DNA of 64,000 bases, taken from the NCBI RefSeq assembly GCF_001422545.1, contig NZ_LMLE01000006.1, forward strand, positions 538,211 to 602,210, in the 5' to 3' direction. Below the pieces are notes generated by a model. That model was not told where the DNA came from. It did no database searches and worked only from the letters and a program-made list of their open reading frames with translations. Below are positions 18,294 through 26,439 of this stretch, in pieces. Position 1 is the first letter of the stretch, and each line of letters starts with the position of its first letter. Both the position numbers and the translations under genes were made by a program. Origin of the DNA: Pedobacter sp. Leaf41 (GTDB lineage Bacteria > Bacteroidota > Bacteroidia > Sphingobacteriales > Sphingobacteriaceae).

Positions 18294-20224
18294 TGAAATT
18301 AATTAAAAAATATTCAACATATATCTGTGCGGCAGTATTGCTATGTTCATTTTATTCTTGTAAAAAATATCTTGACATTACCCCTGAAAATTTGGGTACG
18401 CTAGATTATGCCTTCAGAAACAGAAACGAGGCCGAAAATTACCTATATGGTTGTTATGCTTATCTGCAACGGTCAACTGATGTAGCCTCAAATCCAGGTT
18501 TTACAACTTCAGGCGAATTGATTTATTCCAATACGCTTGATAATTATCTGGGTTTCAACCGTACAGGCTTCAACTTGCTGCGTGGTGCTCAGAACACGGC
18601 AAACCCCGGCCTTAACGCATGGGATGGTAATGAAGGCAGTTACAGTTTCTTCCGCTCCATCAGGTTATGTAACATTATGCTCGAAAATATTGACAAACCA
18701 ATCGATTTATCGCCGACTGATAAGAAAAGATGGACTGCAGAGACTAAATTTTTAAAAGCCTATTACCACTATGTTCTGCTGAAAATGTACGGCCCTATTC
18801 CTTTGATTAAAGATAATCTCTCCATCTCTGCAAGTACTGATGAGGTTCGCATTAAAAGGTCTACTGTCGATGAATCAGTCGATTATATTGTGTCTCTTCT
18901 GGATGAAGCCATTCCGGATCTTCCTGCAACCATCTCCAATCAGACTTTGGAGCTTGGCCGGGTGACGAGTTTAATAGCACTTGCGGTAAAAGCAGAAGTT
19001 TTGGCTACTTCGGCAAGTCCGTTATTTAATGGTAATCCAGATTATGTCAGTTTCAAAGATAAGGATGGGGTTAGCCTGTTTCCCCAGCGTGTTGATCCGC
19101 AAAAATGGGTGAAGGCTGCTGATGCAGCGAAGGCTGCCATCTTAGCTGCAGAATCAAATGGAGTTAGATTATACACTTTTGCGCCTCCAGCAAATATTGG
19201 TGTGCTTTCTGACTCTTTAAAGAAACAACTGGATGTTCATAATGCGGTAACCGAAAAATGGGAGCTGAATCCTGAAGTCATCTGGGCCTCCAATCCAGCT
19301 TTCAGCTATCAGGGCTTTGCTACACCGAGGTTAACGGTTAACTCTGCAGTCAATGCATTCTCTAATCCATCTACATTCTCAGCACCGATAGCCACACAAG
19401 AACTCTTTTATACGGTAAACGGTGTGCCGATTAATGAAGATAAAACCTGGGATTATGCGGGTAGAAATACCATTAAAGCTGGTGATAATGCCAGCAGGTA
19501 TTATATAAAAGAAGGTTATGAAACCATCAAGGGGCATTTTGCACGGGAGACGAGATTTTATGCCGATCTCGCTTTCGATGGAGGTATCTGGTTTGGGAAT
19601 GGAAGGGTTGATCAAAACAGCGCACAGTTTCCATTATACCACGTTGCGGCCAGGGGATCGGGTCTTGCGGCACCAAGTGATAACATTCGTTTGAACATTA
19701 CGGGATACTGGCCTAAAAAACTGGTGAGTTATGTTTCCGTTTATGATGATGGTTTCCAGCCTTCACCATATCGTTTGCCCATTATCAGGCTTGCAGGCCT
19801 TTATCTGTTGTATGCAGAAGCACTAAATGAAGTGAACGGGCCAACGAACGAAGTATTTAGTTATCTGGACAAAGTACGCCAACGAGCTGGTTTACCAGGC
19901 GTACAGGTAGCATGGACAAACTTTTCCAGAAATCCGAATAAATTCAGCTCCAAAGATGGTTTGAGGCAGATTATCCATCAGGAAAGAAGAATTGAGTTGT
20001 GTTTTGAGGGACAAAGTGGCTGGGATCTTAGGAGATGGAAAGAGCTGCAATCGGTGCTTACTGTGCCATTGCAGGGCTGGAGCATCAATAACGCCGAAGC
20101 GGTTAACTATTACCGTCCGTCTACGCAATTTATTCCTGTTTTTGGAATCAAAGATTATCTCTGGCCAATCAAAAGTAATGATTTGGTAATCAATCCTAAT
20201 TTGGTTCAGAACCCATTCTGGTAA
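18293..20224 (+). CDS. SusD/RagB-type glycan-binding lipoprotein
   Basis: A 643-residue surface lipoprotein that caps the SusC channel and binds glycan. The lipobox is LCSFYSC with the lipidated cysteine at C23, followed by the family opening KKYLDITPENLGTLD. The SusD N-terminal helix region (AETKFLKAYYHYVLLKMYGPIPLI) and the C-terminal part (RLAGLYLLYAEALNEVNGP, then IHQERRIELCFEGQSGWDLRRW) are both intact. It overlaps SusC by one base and is 32 bases upstream of the next lipoprotein. At 643 residues it is on the long side for the family. Confidence 0.95.
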   Translation: MKLIKKYSTYICAAVLLCSFYSCKKYLDITPENLGTLDYAFRNRNEAENYLYGCYAYLQRSTDVASNPGFTTSGELIYSNTLDNYLGFNRTGFNLLRGAQNTANPGLNAWDGNEGSYSFFRSIRLCNIMLENIDKPIDLSPTDKKRWTAETKFLKAYYHYVLLKMYGPIPLIKDNLSISASTDEVRIKRSTVDESVDYIVSLLDEAIPDLPATISNQTLELGRVTSLIALAVKAEVLATSASPLFNGNPDYVSFKDKDGVSLFPQRVDPQKWVKAADAAKAAILAAESNGVRLYTFAPPANIGVLSDSLKKQLDVHNAVTEKWELNPEVIWASNPAFSYQGFATPRLTVNSAVNAFSNPSTFSAPIATQELFYTVNGVPINEDKTWDYAGRNTIKAGDNASRYYIKEGYETIKGHFARETRFYADLAFDGGIWFGNGRVDQNSAQFPLYHVAARGSGLAAPSDNIRLNITGYWPKKLVSYVSVYDDGFQPSPYRLPIIRLAGLYLLYAEALNEVNGPTNEVFSYLDKVRQRAGLPGVQVAWTNFSRNPNKFSSKDGLRQIIHQERRIELCFEGQSGWDLRRWKELQSVLTVPLQGWSINNAEAVNYYRPSTQFIPVFGIKDYLWPIKSNDLVINPNLVQNPFW

Positions 20225-20256
20225 ATAAAAAATCATCCGTACTTAAGTATAAGAAA

Positions 20257-21483
20257 ATGAAAAATATAAATAAATGGATCTTGCTTCTGCTCTTGGTGTG
20301 CATAGCTTTACATTCTTGCAAAAAAGAAGAGTCTTATAATGAGCCAGCTTCTACCGACATGACCAAGCCCAGTGTGGTGAGTAACGTCAAAGTCCAGAAT
20401 TTTAGCGGAGGTGCAAATATTACCTATTCACTTCCCAACTCTAACAATATACTCTACGTGCTTGCTCAGTATAAAATAAATGGAATTACAACCCGCGAAA
20501 CCAAATCTAGCTACTATTCTGATACGATTGTGGTAGAGGGATTTGCCAAAAAGCAAGCCTATGACGTTACCCTTTACACAGTGAACCGTGCAAATGTAAA
20601 ATCTGATCCGCTTGTGGTTAAAGTTAATCCGGATACGCCACCATATTTGTTGGTAAAGCCTACAATAAATGCACAGGCAGATTTTGGGGGAATCAAGATT
20701 ACCGGGACAAATCCGAGCAAGTCCAATTTGGGAATAATCCTGTTGGGTTTCGAAGGGAATGTCTCTGACGTGATTGATCAGAATTTTTCAAAATTACCGA
20801 CCATTGACTACTCTGTCAGAGGCTATCAACCGGTAGAAAAACGAATTGGTTACTATGTTATTGATAATTTCGGGAATATTTCCGACACCACCTACAAAAC
20901 GATTACACCGCTTTTCGAGACAATTCTCGATAGATCTAAGTTTTCGGCCTATCGTTTACCCTCTGATGGAGTAATTGCCTATGGTTGGGACCTGCCTTAC
21001 CTCTGGGATGGTCGGACAGACGGAAGTTCGAATGGCTGGCATACGGCTCCAGGTGGAACAATGCCCGCTATTGCCACTTTCGGTTTAGGGGTGAGCGCTA
21101 AGCTAAGCCGGTTCATACTGTGGGAACGTCCTGATGGCGGAGATAAGTTCGCCTATGGACATGGAAATCCGAAAGTATTTTCGCTGTGGGGATCAAATGT
21201 TACTTCTCCACGTGATGCCAACCTGCCGATGTCAGCGCCCGAAGGAACGATCATTGGCGATTGGATTAATTTAGGTAACTATAATTATCCACCTCCTCCC
21301 TCTGGCGCTTTGCCTGTGGCTCATACTACAGCCGATAATGATTTTGTTAAGGCGGGTGTCAGTTTTAATGTTCCATTAGTAAGTCCGAAAGTACGTTTCG
21401 TTCGCCTCTCCGTTTCCACAACATGGTCTAACGGAACATTTGCGCATGCAATGGAAATGGCATTTTATGGAGATGCCCGATAG
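20257..21483 (+). CDS. Surface lipoprotein, DUF4959/DUF5000-type, glycan binding
   Basis: A 408-residue lipoprotein (lipobox ALHSC, C21). The segment after it (DMTKPSVVSNVKVQNFSGGANITYSLPNS) matches the fibronectin-like DUF4959 module that follows SusD in many PULs, a second beta domain comes next, and the C-terminal 150 residues (LWDGRTDGSSNGWHT onward) look like a discoidin-type DUF5000 sugar-binding domain. Proteins of this kind are thought to be surface glycan-binding components. The position directly after SusD supports this. Domain names were assigned by recognition, without a profile search. Confidence 0.8.
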   Translation: MKNINKWILLLLLVCIALHSCKKEESYNEPASTDMTKPSVVSNVKVQNFSGGANITYSLPNSNNILYVLAQYKINGITTRETKSSYYSDTIVVEGFAKKQAYDVTLYTVNRANVKSDPLVVKVNPDTPPYLLVKPTINAQADFGGIKITGTNPSKSNLGIILLGFEGNVSDVIDQNFSKLPTIDYSVRGYQPVEKRIGYYVIDNFGNISDTTYKTITPLFETILDRSKFSAYRLPSDGVIAYGWDLPYLWDGRTDGSSNGWHTAPGGTMPAIATFGLGVSAKLSRFILWERPDGGDKFAYGHGNPKVFSLWGSNVTSPRDANLPMSAPEGTIIGDWINLGNYNYPPPPSGALPVAHTTADNDFVKAGVSFNVPLVSPKVRFVRLSVSTTWSNGTFAHAMEMAFYGDAR

Positions 21484-21510
21484 TCATTCATCCACCTAAA
21501 TTTTAATCAA

Positions 21511-22725
21511 ATGAGAAAAATATATCAATTACCGGCATTTCTATTTTTGCTAACTATTGTCGTTAGCAGCTGTACAAAGGATGATTTGGCGTTCAAAGAA
21601 TATCTAAAGAACGGAGAAACAGTTTATCCTGGCAAGGTATCCAAAATTGTTGCTAAAGCAGGTAACCTGCGAACAGGTTTGTGGTTCAATCCAAGTCCAG
21701 ATCCCAGCGTAACGAAATATGTAATTAAATGGAACAATAATGTTGATTCCATCGCGGTAAATTCAAGCTCACATAATCCCTTGGATACCATCAAAGTGAT
21801 AATTCCAGGCCTGAGCGAATATACCTACACCTTTACTGTTTTTTCATATGATGCACAAGGGCGAAAATCCATACCAATTGAGGCACCGAACGTAAGAGTA
21901 TATGGGCCGTTATATCAGAGTGGATTATTAAACCGTCCTTTTAACGCTACCGAACCTTATGTAGTTAATGCAAATGGGTCAGTGCAGCTAAATTTCAATA
22001 CTCCAGATACCATAAATGTTGGTACTACCATCAGGTATACCAATACAGCTAATGTTCAGGTCGATAAGGTACTGTCAGCGACGGAAATGTCAACTGTATT
22101 GAATGATTACAAATCAGGAACAGACATCCTTTACAGATCTTCGTATATACCATCAAAAGGATCATTGGACGTATTTAACGCCAGCGAATTTTCTACTTTT
22201 CCTAAGATATTTACGTTGGTACAGTGCGATAAATCACTTTTTAAAGAGATTCGTCTACCTAATGATGTGAATACCTATGAATCAGGAACAAGTATCAGTA
22301 AGCTGTGGGACGGAAGCAATGGCCCGCAAAGCTATCCAAATATTTTCCACAGTGATGGCAGTTATATAGCGCATGTACTCACATTTGATATGGGTAAAAC
22401 ATATACCAACCTGGCACAGATGGAAGAAGTGGGCCGCGATTGTTGCAATAATCCTGATCGCTTCGAGGTTTGGGGAATTAACGATTTAACAAATGCCTCC
22501 ACCACTTTAAGGGCCGATAATTCGGGCTGGAAAGCTGAAGCAATTGCCAAAGGTTGGATTTTATTGAAAGATGTAACACGTGCCGATGATGGTAAAAACG
22601 CCATGAAGTTCGATTTAATTGCAAATCCACCTCCTGTTCGTTATATCCGCATCCGTGTGTTGCACACCGTTACCGGATCAGGCTACAGCAACATGAGCGA
22701 ACTTACTTTCTGGAACAAGCAATAA
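21511..22725 (+). CDS. Surface lipoprotein, DUF4998-type with discoidin-like C-terminus
   Basis: A 404-residue lipoprotein with lipobox VVSSC (C21). The N-terminal part (NGETVYPGKVSKIVAKAGN and the following beta strands) fits DUF4998. The C-terminal half contains LWDGSNGPQSYPNIFHSDG and WGINDLTN, the same discoidin-like pattern as the preceding lipoprotein, so the two are likely paired surface glycan-binding proteins with different N-terminal modules. It sits 27 bases after that gene and three bases before the dehydratase gene, so all are one transcript. Confidence 0.78.
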   Translation: MRKIYQLPAFLFLLTIVVSSCTKDDLAFKEYLKNGETVYPGKVSKIVAKAGNLRTGLWFNPSPDPSVTKYVIKWNNNVDSIAVNSSSHNPLDTIKVIIPGLSEYTYTFTVFSYDAQGRKSIPIEAPNVRVYGPLYQSGLLNRPFNATEPYVVNANGSVQLNFNTPDTINVGTTIRYTNTANVQVDKVLSATEMSTVLNDYKSGTDILYRSSYIPSKGSLDVFNASEFSTFPKIFTLVQCDKSLFKEIRLPNDVNTYESGTSISKLWDGSNGPQSYPNIFHSDGSYIAHVLTFDMGKTYTNLAQMEEVGRDCCNNPDRFEVWGINDLTNASTTLRADNSGWKAEAIAKGWILLKDVTRADDGKNAMKFDLIANPPPVRYIRIRVLHTVTGSGYSNMSELTFWNKQ

Positions 22726-22728
22726 ATT

Positions 22729-23952
22729 ATGATTAAAAGTATCGAGATCAGAGATGCGAGATATCCCTTAGGCAAAGGTGCGGGTAGCGATGCCATCCAC
22801 CGTGATCCCATCTACTCTTACGCCGTGGTAAATCTAAAAGACGACAGTGGTATAGTTGGAAGTGGTTTTGCTTTTACGTTGGGTGAGGGAAATGATCTGG
22901 TTTGTAAAGCCGCCCATTTTTATGCCAGCCAGTTAAAAGGGAAGGATATAGAAGAGCTGATGGCTAATTTTGGCGATACATATAAAGCTTTTGCCAATGA
23001 GCAGCAATTTAGATGGCTTGGACCCCAAAAGGGTATTGTTCATCTGGCGCTAGCTGCGGTAACCAATGCCTGTTGGGATCTGTGGGCAAAAAAAAGAGGA
23101 GTTCCGCTTTGGAAACTATTAATCGATCTCTCTGCTGAAAATTTGGTAGATACCATTGATCTTTCTTACCTGGAAGACGAATTAACCCGCGAACAGGCCA
23201 TTGAACTACTGCTTAAAAATAAGCGCACACAATCTTCACGCACCTCAATTGTAGATGTGGGTTATCCGGGATACGATACCTCAATCGGATGGTTTAATTA
23301 TCCGGACGAGCAAGTAAAAACCAACGTTAAACGTGCTATAGAAAAAGGCTTTACAGCAATGAAACTAAAAGTAGGATCAAAGGATCCGAATAATGATATC
23401 CGCCGGGCCAATATGGTAAGGGAAGTAGCAGGCGATGATATTAAAATTATGCTCGATGCCAATCAACAATGGAATTTACCTGAGGCATTATCCATTTGTC
23501 CGGAATTGAGCAAAATGAATCCCTATTGGATAGAAGAACCCACACATCCTGATGATGTTTTAGCACATAAAATTCTGGCCGAAAAAATTACTCCAGTTAA
23601 ACTTGCGCTGGGAGAGCATGTACCCAATGCTATTATTTTTAAAAATTATTTGCAGGTAAAATGTGCTGGCTTTATACAGGTTGATGCAGTGAGGGTTGGA
23701 GGCATCAGCGAATTTTTAGCAGTAAGCTTATTATGTAGAAAATTTGATGTTCCGGTAGTGCCGCATGTGGGCGATATGGGACAGTTGCATCAGCATCTGG
23801 TGCTATTTAATCACATTGCTTTAGGTCATGAAGCTTTGTTTTTAGAACATATTCCGCATTTGAAGCAAAATTTTGTAAATCCTGTACAATTGGAAAACGG
23901 CTATTATTTAACGCCGCAAAATATAGGAAGCAGTTGCGATCTTAAATGGTAA
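22729..23952 (+). CDS. Enolase-superfamily sugar-acid dehydratase, L-fuconate dehydratase-like
   Basis: A 407-residue cytosolic enzyme of the mandelate-racemase subgroup. The general base motif KxK is K212-L-K214 (MKLKVG). Metal ligands fit D243 (LDANQQW) and E269 or E270 (WIEEPTHPDD), and a His-Asp base region is PHVGDMGQLHQH (H346, D349). The opening DARYPLGKGAGSDAIHRDPIYSYAVVNL is characteristic of L-fuconate dehydratases, which make 2-keto-3-deoxy-L-fuconate. Because L-fuconate and L-galactonate are close in structure, activity on the latter is possible. With the neighbouring fucosidase and SDR it suggests non-phosphorylative fucose breakdown. Confidence 0.87.
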   Translation: MIKSIEIRDARYPLGKGAGSDAIHRDPIYSYAVVNLKDDSGIVGSGFAFTLGEGNDLVCKAAHFYASQLKGKDIEELMANFGDTYKAFANEQQFRWLGPQKGIVHLALAAVTNACWDLWAKKRGVPLWKLLIDLSAENLVDTIDLSYLEDELTREQAIELLLKNKRTQSSRTSIVDVGYPGYDTSIGWFNYPDEQVKTNVKRAIEKGFTAMKLKVGSKDPNNDIRRANMVREVAGDDIKIMLDANQQWNLPEALSICPELSKMNPYWIEEPTHPDDVLAHKILAEKITPVKLALGEHVPNAIIFKNYLQVKCAGFIQVDAVRVGGISEFLAVSLLCRKFDVPVVPHVGDMGQLHQHLVLFNHIALGHEALFLEHIPHLKQNFVNPVQLENGYYLTPQNIGSSCDLKW

Positions 23953-23978
23953 TATTTTAACCTACTAGTCAATTCGAG

Positions 23979-25631
23979 ATGATCCAAACCGTTGATATCA
24001 TGATAAGTGCCAGCTATATTCTTCTTATCCTTTTAATAGGATTATGGGTAGGCATAAGGCATCGCAATCAAAGTAAAAAAAATGAAGCCAGTAGTTATTT
24101 TTTGGCAGGCAAATCGCTTAAATGGCCTGCTATAGGTTTAGCGCTTTTCGCTACAAATATTTCAACCGTCCATTTGGTTAGTCTGGCACAAAGTGGTTTC
24201 GATACCGGTTTGCTGAGTGGTAATTTTGAATGGATGGCTGCTTTCACCTTGATTTTGCTGGCTTTGTTCTTTGTTCCATTTTACATTAAATCTGGCGTGG
24301 CTACTTTGCCCGATTTTCTGGAGAAACGTTACGACCGTTCAAGCAGAGATTGGTTAACCTTCGTTTCCATTATTTCAGCAATCATCATTCATATTGCCTT
24401 TTCCATGCTTGCAGGGGGTATTGTACTAAAAACTTTATTTGGGGTAAATATCTATGTAAGCGTTATTTTAATTTCTATCATCACGGCATTGTACACCATT
24501 ATTGGTGGCTTAAAGGCGGTGGTCGTTACCGAATCTATACAAACAGTGATTTTACTGATTGGCGCAGGGGTAATCTGCATTGCCTGTTACCATAAAATGT
24601 CGGGCTGGAATGCGATGGTTGATGTGCTGCACAGCGAGCAACAAAGCATAAAACTTTCTATGCTGCGCTCTTCAAACGATGCCTCGGGGATGCCCTGGTA
24701 TGCCGTTTTTTTGGGTTACCCGGTTCTGGGGATCTGGTACTGGTGTGCCGACCAAACCATTGTACAGCGGGTTTTAGGAGCTAAAGATGAAAATCATGCC
24801 CGAGTAGGCACTTTGTTTTGTGGTTTCATCAAAATCCTGCCCGTATTTATTTTTATCATCCCAGGGCTATTTGCCTATACATTGGCACAAACTGGCAAGC
24901 TCGATCTATCCAGTATTACCACCCTTGGCGCAAGTGGACAAAAAGTAGTAGACAGTAAGGGTATTTACACGCTGATGATTACACAATTATTGCCCAGCGG
25001 ATTAATTGGCGTATTGGTAGCGGCTTTACTATCGGGCTTGATGAGCCAGGTTTCCGGGGCTTTAAATTCCATATCAACAATGGTAAGTTATGATATTTAT
25101 GCCCGGTATAAGCCAAACCTTGATGATAAAAAATTGGTAAATGTAGGTAAAGTTGCTGCAGGTATTGCGCTTGTTTTTTCTCTTTTTTTACTGCCACTAT
25201 TAAATAAATATGAAAGCATTTTTAACGGACTAAACGATATTATCGCCCACATTGCACCGCCAATTACCTGCGTGTTTTTACTGGGCATCTTTTGGAGAGG
25301 TGCCTCGGCACAATCTGCTAAACTTACGTTATGGCTGGGTTCAGCCCTGGGTGCTATTGTATTTATAATCAATAAACTTTGGATTGATACCTGGTTGGCT
25401 TCCATACCATTTATGATGATGGCATTTTATCTTTTTTGTGTTTGTGTATTTCTTCAGATAACCTTTTCCATTATTTATCCTGTAAAACATACAGCAGAAA
25501 GTGATGCGCTTTATTGGAAATCGTGGCGTGCGCCTCTAGCATCCGGAGGCTGGTCAGGAATTGGCAATTATAAAACTTTATCAGCCATTTTATTTGTCAG
25601 CATGGCTATTTTATTCTATTTATTCAGATAA
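23979..25631 (+). CDS. Sodium/solute symporter (SSS family), probable sugar importer
   Basis: A 550-residue inner-membrane protein with about 14 hydrophobic helices, of the SLC5/SglT type. Recognisable parts are the N-terminal helix followed by SSYFLAGKSLKWPAIGLALFATNIS, the YTIIGGLKAVVVTE segment, and GIWYWCADQTIVQRVLGAKD, which is typical of sugar-type rather than amino-acid or proline members. In this operon it most likely brings L-fucose or a galactose-containing product from periplasm to cytosol with sodium. The start at 23979 precedes a second ATG at 24000, and either could be used. Confidence 0.9.
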   Translation: MIQTVDIMISASYILLILLIGLWVGIRHRNQSKKNEASSYFLAGKSLKWPAIGLALFATNISTVHLVSLAQSGFDTGLLSGNFEWMAAFTLILLALFFVPFYIKSGVATLPDFLEKRYDRSSRDWLTFVSIISAIIIHIAFSMLAGGIVLKTLFGVNIYVSVILISIITALYTIIGGLKAVVVTESIQTVILLIGAGVICIACYHKMSGWNAMVDVLHSEQQSIKLSMLRSSNDASGMPWYAVFLGYPVLGIWYWCADQTIVQRVLGAKDENHARVGTLFCGFIKILPVFIFIIPGLFAYTLAQTGKLDLSSITTLGASGQKVVDSKGIYTLMITQLLPSGLIGVLVAALLSGLMSQVSGALNSISTMVSYDIYARYKPNLDDKKLVNVGKVAAGIALVFSLFLLPLLNKYESIFNGLNDIIAHIAPPITCVFLLGIFWRGASAQSAKLTLWLGSALGAIVFIINKLWIDTWLASIPFMMMAFYLFCVCVFLQITFSIIYPVKHTAESDALYWKSWRAPLASGGWSGIGNYKTLSAILFVSMAILFYLFR

Positions 25632-25648
25632 TTAACTTTTAGGTATAC

Positions 25649-26437
25649 ATGATGCGATTATTAAAAGACAGGGTCATATTTTTAACTGGTGGGTCGAAGG
25701 GAATTGGACTGGAATGCGCCTTAAAATATGCAGAAGAGGGTGCTAAACTTGCCATCATTTCTAATGATCAGGTTTCGCTCACTTATGCCATCTCCATTTT
25801 GGGAGAACAGCATTTGGGTTTGTTAGCAGATGTATCATGTGCCCACGATATGGAGCAGGCCGTAAAAGATACACTGCTGAATTTTGGAAAAATTGATGTC
25901 ATTCATAATAACGCTGGCATTGCTTATCCCTCAAAAAATGTTCACCAAACGGATGAAACGGAGTGGAATAATCTTTTCAATATCAATGTAAAAGGAATTT
26001 ATCATACTACAAAATATGGTTTAAATGCATTAATCCATTCCAAAGGGTGTATCATCAATACGAGTAGCCTTGTTGGCGAAATAGGGCAGGAAAACCATGC
26101 GGTATATGCTGCAACAAAAGGTGCTGTAAATGCGCTTACCAAATCTATGGCACTGGATTATGCGAAATACAAAATCAGGGTAAATGCCGTTGCTCCTGCG
26201 GGGGTGTGGACAGAAATGCTGGAGGAATGGGGTAAGGAGCAAAATGATATGGAAGGAATTAAAAACTATCTCGACGGAATCCATGCACTCGGTTACTGTC
26301 CTCAGGGCGATGTAGTGGCAGATGCCTGTGTATTTCTGGCGTCAGATAAGGCCCGGTTTATTACTGGAATCATTATGCCTGTAAGTGGCGGGGCAGAGCT
26401 GGGCTATAAAAAAGTAAATCAATTAGAAACCATTTAG
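25649..26437 (+). CDS. SDR oxidoreductase, probable fucose-pathway dehydrogenase
   Basis: A 262-residue classical short-chain dehydrogenase with the cofactor loop TGGSKGIG, the NNAG motif (HNNAGIAYP), a catalytic serine region (INTSSLVGEIG) and Y153-xxx-K157 (YAATKG). In this context it could be L-fucose dehydrogenase or 2-keto-3-deoxy-L-fuconate dehydrogenase; the sequence alone does not decide. Two adjacent ATG codons (25649 and 25652) are possible starts. No lactonase, mutarotase or final hydrolase/aldolase is found in the window, so the pathway is incomplete here. Confidence 0.85.
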   Translation: MMRLLKDRVIFLTGGSKGIGLECALKYAEEGAKLAIISNDQVSLTYAISILGEQHLGLLADVSCAHDMEQAVKDTLLNFGKIDVIHNNAGIAYPSKNVHQTDETEWNNLFNINVKGIYHTTKYGLNALIHSKGCIINTSSLVGEIGQENHAVYAATKGAVNALTKSMALDYAKYKIRVNAVAPAGVWTEMLEEWGKEQNDMEGIKNYLDGIHALGYCPQGDVVADACVFLASDKARFITGIIMPVSGGAELGYKKVNQLETI

Positions 26438-26439
26438 AT

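Noticed and set aside
21511..22725. Discoidin-containing lipoprotein as a glycoside hydrolase
   Set aside because: No catalytic motif is present; the lipobox and binding-type C-terminus fit a surface binding protein.
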